DNA of 64,000 bases from Chitinophagaceae bacterium UBA2791 (GTDB lineage: Bacteria > Bacteroidota > Bacteroidia > Chitinophagales > Chitinophagaceae). The notes under the pieces are model-generated. The model made no database searches, was not told where the DNA came from, and saw only the letters and a list, made by a program, of their open reading frames with translations. The translations under genes and the position numbers were made by a program. Below, piece after piece: positions 16,640 through 25,154 of this stretch (its first letter is position 1; each line of letters starts with the position of its first letter). The DNA is taken from NCBI GenBank assembly GCA_002352105.1, contig DEHV01000080.1:1-64000 (forward strand), in the 5' to 3' direction.

Positions 16640-19270
16640 ATGTCCTCTTCGCAAAGAACTATTATTGCGCATAGTGGTCATCGTGATCTTATAGAAAACG
16701 ATCTCCAACGCATCTCGGATGCTGTAACGGAGAAGCTTCTAAAAATATCTTCGGAACAATACGACCGGTTTGTATTGCTCACGGGTATTGCATCGGGAGC
16801 CGATTGGCTGGCGGCAAATGCGGCTGCGGGCCTGGGCATGTCTGTTGTTTTACTAACGCTTTCCGAGCCTGACGAGAACGCCCGTATAGAACAGCTGAAG
16901 CGGCAATTCGGCTCCCGCATAACCGTTCGTCCGGTCCGCCCGGCCCCTGAAGCCCAGTCGTCTTTAGCCGCTTACGAAGCGCTTGCGCAAATACTCGCAG
17001 AGGAAGCCGACCATCTGATACTGCTATGGGACGGAGTAGATACCGCTAAAGCCGGCGGCTGCTCGGAAGTAGCAAGAAAAGTCATGAATATGCCCGGCAA
17101 GGAAAAAGGGTTTCGCGGGCAGCTGCATCAACTGATCGTACCCAGGCTTTCCAATAAATATCCGCTATGCAGCAATATCTTCCACGACAACTACAAATTT
17201 CCCCCTCCCGGAATTTTTGAATGGGCCACAACCGTATTCCCCAAACAGTCGTACCAGGACCGGGTTTCCTGGGCTAACCGATACATTATGTACAATGAAA
17301 ACTTCTGGCGCTTCCTGCTACCGAGTTTTTTAGTACTGTTCACCATGGGTCTCGGATACATCGGCTTTCTCCAGTTGGAAAAGACCCTGAACGGCAATGG
17401 CGCAGGACCCGTCGCCGCCAATGCCAGGCTGGACGCATTTTTCAATGCCGCCAACCTGATCACCCTCAACGCATCGGCGCTAAACGTAACGGAAAAGGTC
17501 CCGCTGATGCTGAATATCGCGCGATTCACCGGGCTGCTTTTTATCCTCAACGCCTTTATCGTGGCCTTCATGCTGGCCATCGGCAGCAACAACAAAAACC
17601 TGATCCGCTTTTTCCTTTGGAAGCTGGCGGGATATCACAATATTCATTTGGTCATCGGATTAAACAGTCTCAGCTACCCGCTGGCCATTGCCCTGAAACA
17701 ACAAGGCGCTAAGATCATCGTGGTAGACAAAGATCCGGATCCAAATCTCAAAACCGAAGCTTCAAAGCGAGGCGTACGCGTCATGAACGGCAGCGCTCAT
17801 TCTGCTGCATTCCTGAAACGCATCGGGGCCCATCGCGCCAGGAATACCTATATTCTTGAAACGGAGGATATGGAAAACATCAGAACCCTTCATGAACTGG
17901 ACCAGCTATGGGCCCAATTTCCGGATACGGAAAAGCAATGTTATGTTCAGCTCAAAACATCGCGCGCCGCTGAATTCATAGGAAGACCAGGCAGGCTCTC
18001 CAGCCATGTTAATGTCAGAAGATTTAATTTTCATGAAACGATCAGCCGCAAGCTGCTGATCCGATACCCGGCGGACCGGTTCCGGCCTGGCTCGCATTCA
18101 GGCGCCGAAATACTCCTGTTCGGTTTTGGAGAGATGGGCAGACAACTCCTGCTCAGCCTGTTACAGGTCCTGCAACCGGATGCTTCCCGCCGCATCAATA
18201 TTACCGTTTTCTGTAAGGATGCTGCGGCAGAGAAGGACTCGTTCTTTCAGCAGTACCCCTGCTTATGGCACGACGCTGTTCACAACCCTCTTTATGAAAA
18301 ATCCTATGCTAAAAAAATAAGAGCATTGATTTTCCCGGAAGACATGGTGGTATTCAAAGAACTTCCCTTATCAGACGCGCTTTATTTCAACGATACATCC
18401 CTGGTAAGAGCGCTCTCCGGGAACTGCGCGGCAACCTTCTATTTCTGCCTGGAAGAAGCGGCGCTAAACGCCGCCTATCTTCATGGACTATTGGGTAAAA
18501 TCGGTCAGCGCGATCTGGACCTTCAACTTTTCTGTTATTTCAACCTTCCGGGAGAAAAGGAGACGGACCATGTCGCTTATATACTGAACAACCAGATCCC
18601 GCATACTCCTGTAATATTATTCGGACGCATGGAAGAAGAATGCCGGGCCCTGGCTGCGGAAGATTTCACCATTGACGACCTGGCCGCGCTCATCAACTAC
18701 TGGTACGCCTATAAAACGCCGGCCAGGGAATGGATCGCAAAACCCCGAACAGTGATCCGACTGGCCCGGGAGGACTGGAAAGTATTGCCCTATGCCCATC
18801 AGGAAAGCAGCCGTCAGGCAGCAGATCATATTTGGCCAAAGCTTCGTCATATCGGCGTCTCGCCGGATCAGCTGCGCCGCTCTTTAGCAGATAGCGACAA
18901 AAGAAAACAACTGCTCGCCGAAGCTGCGGAATCTGACAATGAAAAATACCTGCAACTCTCGCGAATGGAGCAACGGCGCTGGTGCGCAGAGAAACTGCTC
19001 AGCGGTTTCCTTCCTTTACAGGATGTATACCCCGACAGTATTGAAAATATCCGGGGATGGATCTCGAAATGGAACGACCCCGATGATCCTGGCTTTAAGA
19101 AAAAATACCAATCGCAAAAATTACATATCGACCTGGTTCCATTCGATGAGTTGTTTGACGGCGTTATCAACATCAGGGGATCTGCGAGGGCCCATTCCGA
19201 AAAAAACAAGGACAGCGCACAGATCGAAGGCATTCCGTATTTTCTGTATGTGTTGTTCAACAGCAAATAA
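16640..19270 (+). CDS. SLOG - two TM - RCK/TrkA-N - RyR protein, putative channel-like effector
   Basis: Large membrane protein of 876 residues. N-terminal SLOG nucleotide-binding fold (about 5-150): GHRD (13-16), GIASGAD (49-54 region) and LLWDG (128-132). Two membrane helices (about 224-245 and 291-315) enclose a 45-residue loop with LDAFFNAANLITLN, which could line a pore. Two Rossmann/RCK-like domains follow: the first (about 334-480) opens HLVIGLNSLSYPLA and lacks canonical glycines; the second (about 489-640) opens LLFGFGEMGRQLL. The C-terminal RyR-like domain (about 680-850) has MEQRRWCAEKLLSGF and LHIDLVPFDEL. The open frame runs back to 16241, but ATG 16640 starts the SLOG strand. 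A TIR-STING gene follows 35 bases later. I infer a ligand-gated channel or sensor in defence signalling. Confidence 0.8.
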   Translation: MSSSQRTIIAHSGHRDLIENDLQRISDAVTEKLLKISSEQYDRFVLLTGIASGADWLAANAAAGLGMSVVLLTLSEPDENARIEQLKRQFGSRITVRPVRPAPEAQSSLAAYEALAQILAEEADHLILLWDGVDTAKAGGCSEVARKVMNMPGKEKGFRGQLHQLIVPRLSNKYPLCSNIFHDNYKFPPPGIFEWATTVFPKQSYQDRVSWANRYIMYNENFWRFLLPSFLVLFTMGLGYIGFLQLEKTLNGNGAGPVAANARLDAFFNAANLITLNASALNVTEKVPLMLNIARFTGLLFILNAFIVAFMLAIGSNNKNLIRFFLWKLAGYHNIHLVIGLNSLSYPLAIALKQQGAKIIVVDKDPDPNLKTEASKRGVRVMNGSAHSAAFLKRIGAHRARNTYILETEDMENIRTLHELDQLWAQFPDTEKQCYVQLKTSRAAEFIGRPGRLSSHVNVRRFNFHETISRKLLIRYPADRFRPGSHSGAEILLFGFGEMGRQLLLSLLQVLQPDASRRINITVFCKDAAAEKDSFFQQYPCLWHDAVHNPLYEKSYAKKIRALIFPEDMVVFKELPLSDALYFNDTSLVRALSGNCAATFYFCLEEAALNAAYLHGLLGKIGQRDLDLQLFCYFNLPGEKETDHVAYILNNQIPHTPVILFGRMEEECRALAAEDFTIDDLAALINYWYAYKTPAREWIAKPRTVIRLAREDWKVLPYAHQESSRQAADHIWPKLRHIGVSPDQLRRSLADSDKRKQLLAEAAESDNEKYLQLSRMEQRRWCAEKLLSGFLPLQDVYPDSIENIRGWISKWNDPDDPGFKKKYQSQKLHIDLVPFDELFDGVINIRGSARAHSEKNKDSAQIEGIPYFLYVLFNSK

Positions 19271-19305
19271 ACATTGATAAGAATGCTCAACCTAAAACCT
19301 TAGCA

Positions 19306-20334
19306 ATGAAACCAGAGATCATCCTGTTCTCTTCTTCCGGAAGTTATGTTATTGCAGAAAGCATTTATACTAACCTGAAAGACAACCATTCAGTTACCTT
19401 ATGGAGGCAGTTTTTCGGAGAGAACAGGACTACTCCGCTCTGGACCTTCTTCAAAAAACTGTTTCACTACGACTACGCGATCCTTGTGCTGGCTAACGAC
19501 AGCATTATCTATGATAAGGTAAGCGAAAACCATCAAGCCTGGATACCAAAAGACAATGTGATATTTGAGCTCGGCGCCACAATGGCAAGACTGGGCCCTC
19601 AGAAAACCATCTTGCTCGTTCCCGATCAGCCGCAGGTGCGCCTACCCGGCTATTTCGACGATGTACAACCCCTGCTTTTCACCTATCATAACCAGGAACA
19701 CTTTACCGAAGAAGAGAAAATTGCCGCCACAGCCGAAGCCGCCCGCAGCATATCAGCAACACTCGACAACGCTGGATCAGAGGCATTTCATGCAGAACTG
19801 CCGGCGCAGGGCCTGGCTCATGCCTACCTCAATAATTTTTTCTTCCCGGTGCGTCTCTCCAATATCCCCCAGGAATTAAACATTGACGGGCAAACGCTTT
19901 TATGGGCCCCCGAAGCGGGAATGAGTTTTACCATTATCATACCGGAAGAGATCATGGGAAGAGAAAAGGCCAACCGCTATTTCGAAAACCTGTCGCAATG
20001 CCGCCGGGTCAGTTTCCGGGCAAACGACGGCAGGGACCTGGGCTTGTATGTTTTGCCGAGAAAAACCGAAAATGATCCCCTTCATATTCTCGACATACCC
20101 ACTACGCTGCTGACTGCCGAAAACATCATTGAACGTATTGAAAGGTTCTGGAGGGATAAGGACAAAGAAAGGGTATTACAGACAGATAATGAGTTTACAG
20201 CCGCGTTGAAAACAAGAGAGATCCTGAACTTTGAACGAACGCTGCACAGTATGGTAGACGGCAGGTTCGATAACGTCTATATTGTCGCCGGCAAAGATCT
20301 TCCGGAGCATCTTGCCATGCTGCAATCGCTATAA
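19306..20334 (+). CDS. TIR-STING fusion protein (CBASS Cap12-like)
   Basis: Protein of 342 residues. The N-terminal TIR-like domain (1 to about 150) resembles Pfam TIR-like PF10137: FSSSGSYVIAE, YDYAILVLANDS and DNVIFELGATMARLG, with Glu88 as the probable catalytic NADase residue. The C-terminal half (about 165-335) has the bacterial STING pattern: LAHAYLNNFFFPV (Tyr174), FTIIIPEEI, and HILDIPTTLLTAENII (260-275), which matches the DIPTTL segment of the cyclic dinucleotide pocket. In characterised CBASS, a cyclic dinucleotide made by a CD-NTase makes TIR-STING form filaments and deplete NAD+. No CD-NTase is adjacent; the partner is the SLOG/RyR gene upstream. The next gene converges. Confidence 0.78.
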   Translation: MKPEIILFSSSGSYVIAESIYTNLKDNHSVTLWRQFFGENRTTPLWTFFKKLFHYDYAILVLANDSIIYDKVSENHQAWIPKDNVIFELGATMARLGPQKTILLVPDQPQVRLPGYFDDVQPLLFTYHNQEHFTEEEKIAATAEAARSISATLDNAGSEAFHAELPAQGLAHAYLNNFFFPVRLSNIPQELNIDGQTLLWAPEAGMSFTIIIPEEIMGREKANRYFENLSQCRRVSFRANDGRDLGLYVLPRKTENDPLHILDIPTTLLTAENIIERIERFWRDKDKERVLQTDNEFTAALKTREILNFERTLHSMVDGRFDNVYIVAGKDLPEHLAMLQSL

Positions 20335-20372
20335 ACCATTTGCCGCATCGGAATAATACTTACCTGTAACGG

Positions 20373-21959
20373 TTAGCTCCACCGGTCGGGATCCGCCATC
20401 GCATAGTCCTGTTCATATTTTTCCGGAATATTATTGTTTATCATACAGCCCTCTTCCAACGAGGGGAAGATATCTTCCAGCGTGGTCACTTCGTTCCTGA
20501 ATATCCGGCGATAGATATGCGACCGGGTAAGATTAGACGAGCGATCGATCCCTGCGGAACCCATTAGCTCGACAAAATTCTTAACCGTCTCCCGGTGATA
20601 GTTTGCCACGCGTGTTTTTTTATCGGCCACTACCAGTCCCACGCTTAGCGATGGATTTTGCGTAGCCACTCCCGTAGGGCACTTATTGGTATGGCATTGT
20701 AGCGCCTGAATGCATCCGAGGGCCATCATCATGGCGCGGGCGCTGTTACAACAATCTGCCCCCAAAGCGATAGCCCTCAACAGGTGAAAACCCGTTAATA
20801 TTTTTCCCGATGCAATGATACGGATATGCTTACGGATCCCGAAGCCTACCAGCATATTCTGCACGAAGGCAAGTCCATCCATCATGGGCGCGCCCACATG
20901 GTTGGAAAATTCCTGCGGCGCGGCCCCGGTTCCGCCCTCGCCGCCGTCTACCGTAATAAAATCGGGGTATATATCCAGCGCTATCATCGCTTTGCAAATA
21001 CCGATGAATTCACTTTTTCTACCTACGCATAATTTTATTCCCACCGGTTTTCCATTCGACAATTTGCGCAGCTGATGAAGAAACAATACCAGCTCGCGGG
21101 GCGTATTAAAAGCAGTGTGATAGGGGGGCGAATAAACCGCAGTATAGGGTTGCACATGGCGAATGGCCGCAATCTCAGGCGTATTTTTCCTGGCAGGCAG
21201 GATCCCCCCATGCCCCGGTTTAGCGCCTTGCGACAATTTCAGCTCGATCATTTTTATCTGCGGTATCGAAGCGTTTTTGGCAAACAGCTCAGGAGAAAAA
21301 TTTCCCTGCTCATCGCGACAGCCAAAATAGCCCGTTCCTATCTGCCAGATGATATCGCCGCCGGGCTTCAGATGATAGGGGCTGATCCCTCCCTCGCCGG
21401 TATTGTGCGCAAAACCGCCCAGCCTGGCGCCTGCGTTAAGCGCTTCAATTGCGTTGCTGCTAAGGGAGCCGAAGCTCATCCCCGACACATTAAAAATACT
21501 GGCGCTATAGGGTTGGGTACAATCTTTATTGCCTATAAGCGCTCGGGGGTTATGGTCCAGCTGATGAAAATCTTTGGGAGCGATAGAATGGCTCAACCAC
21601 TCATAGCCTTCTTCATATACGTCCAGCTGCGTTCCAAAAGGCATGGTATCCAGCTCGCTCTTTGCGCGTTGATAGATCGTTGACCTGTCGATCCGGTTAA
21701 CGGGTCGTCCGTCGATATCAGACTCTATAAAATACTGGTACAGCTTGGGACGAAGCGTCTCCATCCAATACCGCATACGCCCCACGATCGGGAAGGTCCG
21801 CATAAGAGAGTGTTTGGTCTGCGTCATATCAAAAACGCCCATCGCTCCTAAGATCAATGCAATAACCAGCAATATGTACCAGGCGCCGTTCACAAAATAA
21901 CCCAGCAGCGCGCCAGCCAATATGGCAATAATTTCGAATACGATAAACTCCTTTCGCAT
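20373..21959 (-). CDS. FMN-binding glutamate synthase-like protein (GltB domain)
   Basis: Protein of 528 residues with one or two N-terminal membrane helices (IFEIIAILAGALLGYFV, then a second to about residue 42) followed by the glutamate synthase FMN/Fe-S domain. Diagnostic segments are SGMSFGSLSSNAIEALN, GEGGISPYHLKPGG, FITVDGGEGGTGAAP and a Cys cluster (ALGCIQALQCHTNKCPTG) for a 3Fe-4S centre. It lacks the glutaminase domain, so ammonia-dependent glutamate formation or another 2-oxo/amine redox reaction is possible; the family's true substrate is uncertain. CAAAGTTA at 21991-21998 reads TAACTTTG on this strand and may be the -7 element. Confidence 0.9.
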   Translation of the reverse strand: MRKEFIVFEIIAILAGALLGYFVNGAWYILLVIALILGAMGVFDMTQTKHSLMRTFPIVGRMRYWMETLRPKLYQYFIESDIDGRPVNRIDRSTIYQRAKSELDTMPFGTQLDVYEEGYEWLSHSIAPKDFHQLDHNPRALIGNKDCTQPYSASIFNVSGMSFGSLSSNAIEALNAGARLGGFAHNTGEGGISPYHLKPGGDIIWQIGTGYFGCRDEQGNFSPELFAKNASIPQIKMIELKLSQGAKPGHGGILPARKNTPEIAAIRHVQPYTAVYSPPYHTAFNTPRELVLFLHQLRKLSNGKPVGIKLCVGRKSEFIGICKAMIALDIYPDFITVDGGEGGTGAAPQEFSNHVGAPMMDGLAFVQNMLVGFGIRKHIRIIASGKILTGFHLLRAIALGADCCNSARAMMMALGCIQALQCHTNKCPTGVATQNPSLSVGLVVADKKTRVANYHRETVKNFVELMGSAGIDRSSNLTRSHIYRRIFRNEVTTLEDIFPSLEEGCMINNNIPEKYEQDYAMADPDRWS

Positions 21960-22222
21960 ATCCCTGTTTTTAATCTCTGTCAGAAATATACAAAGTTAAA
22001 GGCTTATCTCATATTCGATCGATATGTTCGTTGGCGAACGCTATCCGGTTAAATTTCTTTTGGGAACACACGGATATTATCAAAATATGAATATGACAGG
22101 CCCATGTTATTCTCACGTTCCATTAACATCTTCTCATGTTTTAATGATTATTTTTGACCGTTATGCTCGCGTTAATCGCCGGCATGCGCAACCTTCGTTC
22201 ACCAGCCAATAATAACCTGTTA

Positions 22223-22525
22223 ATGATAAACATCAATGCGTTAAGAAACCCTGTAGAGAGACTAAGGATAACGGCAATACTGGAAGGATGGTCATTAATT
22301 ATCTTACTAGCCATTGCGATGCCCTTAAAATACCTGGCCGACAAGCCAGAAGCCGTGCAGGTTATAGGGATGATCCATGGCTTGCTCTTCATCGCTTATA
22401 TCCTCCTCGTTGTCCAGATAAAATTCATTCTCGGGTGGTCTCTGGGCAAAACCCTACTGGCGATGATCGCCTCGACCATTCCCTTCGGCACTTTCTATGT
22501 AGAAAGAAAATGGCTGAGAAAATAG
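22223..22525 (+). CDS. DUF3817 domain membrane protein
   Basis: Small inner membrane protein of 100 residues. RITAILEGWSLIILL starts the first helix and GMIHGLLFIAYILLV the second, followed by a third (about 75-90) and a basic tail FYVERKWLRK. The E-G-x-S and H-G pattern is that of DUF3817 (YdzA-like). Function is unknown. The open frame starts at 22154, but the ATG at 22223 matches the normal family length. TATTTTTG at 22149-22156 could be a -7 element. It diverges from the glutamate synthase-like gene. Confidence 0.8.
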   Translation: MININALRNPVERLRITAILEGWSLIILLAIAMPLKYLADKPEAVQVIGMIHGLLFIAYILLVVQIKFILGWSLGKTLLAMIASTIPFGTFYVERKWLRK

Positions 22526-22888
22526 GATTAAGAGCACCAGGCACGGTTCCTCCTCAATAGCGCTTAAAGCCGTTTTCGGGGATTCGCTTTTTCCTACCAA
22601 ATTTCAGCCCCGGTTTTAATGATTCATTTCCATCTTATGGAATTCCGGACCCATCGTTGTATTTCAATTATTCGTTTATTGATATTCGTCAAATTGTCCG
22701 GCGTTACCGTTGCTGTCTGAACGCTGTAAACTACATACTACCTGGTTTGGGATCGCAACCTAAGATACGCCGCCGTATAAAATAGGGCAAAAGCGTACCT
22801 CCTAAATCGTTAATTTTAATAAAGCGGATATTATAAAAGACACGCCGCATGGCTTGCTTATCCTGCATCGTTTTCTACCTGAATAAAC
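22526..22888. other. 363-base stretch with no recognised gene
   Basis: AT-rich spacer before the NUMOD gene. No open frame with a credible domain, no clear promoter pair and no strong stem-loop was found. Confidence 0.4.
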
Positions 22889-23749
22889 ATGATTAAAAAA
22901 GCGCTAATGGGAAAAATTATATATCCTTATCAGAATACTTCTCTAAAAGATTTATCGCAAGAGAAATGGAAAGATATTCCCGGCTTTGAGGGTCTATATC
23001 AGCTATCAAATTATGGCCGGATAAAATCCCTGGAAAGATGGATTGATACGGGCCGGTTTGATTCGCTAAAATCTGAAAGGATTGTTAAACCACGAATAGT
23101 TATATCTCCTAAGGGAGATGTTAGTTTACAGATGAAACTACATAAGGAACGAAAACGATATTGCTTTTCTGTAGCCCGATATGTATATTTTCTTTTTATA
23201 AATCCTTTTGATTTGGACGATCAGTCGCTCGTTGTCACTTTCAGGAATGGCGATCATTTATTCTTGCGCCATAAAAATCTGAAATTACAAACGCGCAGTG
23301 AAGTAGCCAAATCGGTCATTTATACCGGCAAACGCATAAGAAGATCCCAGTCAAACATCAAACCGGTAACGCAATACGATATGCAGGGGAAAAGAGTAGC
23401 CGTTTTTGAAAGTACCGTGGCTGCCGCGCAAGCGACCGGACATCACAAAAGCCTTATAAGCGGCGCTTTGTCTGGCTCCCTGCTCACCGCCGGAGGCTTT
23501 ATCTGGAGAAAAGGCAAGGGGAAGTCCCGCATTGACGCATCTGCTGTTCGGAAAAGGCTTGCTAAAAGACATCAGAGTAGCAGCAAAAAGGTAGCCCAAT
23601 TCACCCTGAGAGGCCGGAAAATAGCCGTCTTCGCCAGTTTCGTAGAAGCGGCGAAAAAAGTGGGTGGAAGTCCCAAACAAATATCCCATGCCGCAAGAGG
23701 AATATCCTGGACTTCCTATGGGTATAAATGGGAACTAGAAGATGATTAA
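22889..23749 (+). CDS. NUMOD4/NUMOD1 protein with degenerate HNH region
   Basis: Basic protein of 286 residues built from DNA-binding motifs of homing endonucleases. NUMOD4 lies at about 27-52 (WKDIPGFEGLYQLSNYGRIK). The next section (about 70-140) is where HNH sits in homing enzymes; only RNGDHLFLRHKNLKL remains, without the usual His-x-Asp-Gly/Asn catalytic pattern. Two NUMOD1-type repeats follow (about 160-208, VTQYDMQGKRVAVFES; about 235-284, VAQFTLRGRKIAVFAS, ending YGYKWELED). It probably binds DNA but is unlikely to cut it. It is free-standing and not in an intron. ATG at 22889 or Met7 could be used. Confidence 0.8.
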   Translation: MIKKALMGKIIYPYQNTSLKDLSQEKWKDIPGFEGLYQLSNYGRIKSLERWIDTGRFDSLKSERIVKPRIVISPKGDVSLQMKLHKERKRYCFSVARYVYFLFINPFDLDDQSLVVTFRNGDHLFLRHKNLKLQTRSEVAKSVIYTGKRIRRSQSNIKPVTQYDMQGKRVAVFESTVAAAQATGHHKSLISGALSGSLLTAGGFIWRKGKGKSRIDASAVRKRLAKRHQSSSKKVAQFTLRGRKIAVFASFVEAAKKVGGSPKQISHAARGISWTSYGYKWELEDD

Positions 23750-23809
23750 TTTAAATAGTGAAAAAAGATTACGGCCTACCCTTTAGAATTTAGCCGTCGA
23801 TCCGTTTCC

Positions 23810-24985
23810 CTATTTATTAAAATACTCCTTCAAAACTTCCTCCAAGACCGTTAGGTCATCATCATACCCCAATTGAACCGACTGAACATTATGGTAGATG
23901 AGAACCCCTTGCTTATCGATTAAAAAGTACTGCGGAGAATAAGATATATTATACAGCGATTTCAGCGATGTTGTGTCCCGGTACGCTTCAATATCGCATG
24001 TCTGAAGCCATGGCATCGGGAGAGACTCCAACCTTCGCCTCCATGTTGCTTCCTGAAGGTCAGTAGATATCCACAACAACTGCAACCCCTTGGCTGCATA
24101 TGTTTTCGCGATTTCCCTGATATGTGGAATATGCCTGATACACGGAGCACAGCCGGAATGCCAGAACCCGATCAGCGCTAAGCCGGAACGATTAAGTTCA
24201 GATACGCGGTATAGCTTATGGTCGCTCGAACGAAACCAGAAATCCGGCATCTTTCGACCGATACTCAAGCTTTTTAATATATCAAAATATTCCGAAACTT
24301 TACCTCCCAGTTGAGTCTTTCGAAGACTGGGATCAAATACAGAGAAAAGAGCGGACAGACTATCGGTGCTTATTAAAAAGTCATACATTACCCTCTCTTC
24401 GAAAATGGTCAAAGCGTAATAAGATGAAGCATTTTCTTTTATAAAGTCAATTCTTCTTTTCTTCTCCTCGATATAAAGCCGATCATAAACTTCCTGCAAA
24501 TAGTTTGTATCAAGACTCGTAGTTTTCACCTTTTTTGCGTACCGAAGGAGATTAAATATTTTTCGAGCAGAATCCTCAATGGATACAACAGTCTGCTGAT
24601 AGTCGCGCTGCTCCTTCAGAAAGGGTATATTTATAAATCTCGCTGCAGACCCTATCTGATCGCCGGCGACGCTTGAATCGATTGAAACTTCTGAGTTGCC
24701 CGGTTGAACAAAAAAAGTAAAAGACCATAACGGTTCGCTCCCCTGGCGAATATCTAGATATACTTTCTCGTATTCCTGTTCCAGGTTTCCAGAAAAACTG
24801 AAAGCGCCATTTTTTATGCTAGTTATCGTACGCTCTTTGTTCACAAAACGATACAGCGACGCTTCGGCGTTTTCGAAACGTTGAGGCGTCGCTCCATTAA
24901 TAACAAACGACGATTGAGAGTACAACTCGAAATCCCATCCCAGCAATAATGTCGAGAGCAATAGCAGACGTAGGATCTTTTGCAT
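23810..24985 (-). CDS. TlpA-like thiol-disulfide oxidoreductase with DUF4369
   Basis: Periplasmic protein of 391 residues. The signal peptide covers the first 22 or so residues. A DUF4369-like beta domain (about 27-130) and a helical linker precede a thioredoxin/TlpA domain (about 240-390) with the redox motif Cys-Ala-Pro-Cys in GFWHSGCAPCIRHIP and the cis-Pro region NISYSPQYFLIDKQG. It probably reduces or exchanges disulfides of exported proteins; Bacteroidota carry many such paralogues, often near transporters. Here it stands alone. Confidence 0.9.
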   Translation of the reverse strand: MQKILRLLLLSTLLLGWDFELYSQSSFVINGATPQRFENAEASLYRFVNKERTITSIKNGAFSFSGNLEQEYEKVYLDIRQGSEPLWSFTFFVQPGNSEVSIDSSVAGDQIGSAARFINIPFLKEQRDYQQTVVSIEDSARKIFNLLRYAKKVKTTSLDTNYLQEVYDRLYIEEKKRRIDFIKENASSYYALTIFEERVMYDFLISTDSLSALFSVFDPSLRKTQLGGKVSEYFDILKSLSIGRKMPDFWFRSSDHKLYRVSELNRSGLALIGFWHSGCAPCIRHIPHIREIAKTYAAKGLQLLWISTDLQEATWRRRLESLPMPWLQTCDIEAYRDTTSLKSLYNISYSPQYFLIDKQGVLIYHNVQSVQLGYDDDLTVLEEVLKEYFNK

Positions 24986-25154
24986 TCGAGATGGTTTTTA
25001 CATGATAAGGCGAATTATTACTGAAGCCTGACGATGCATTTCTATCAAAACATCCCGATATACCTTTTGGGGCAACAGAGGACTAATATGCTCCGCCCCC
25101 GATTTTACAGGCTATAACAAAGCCATCGCCATCATGAGATGCTATACCGTCTCC

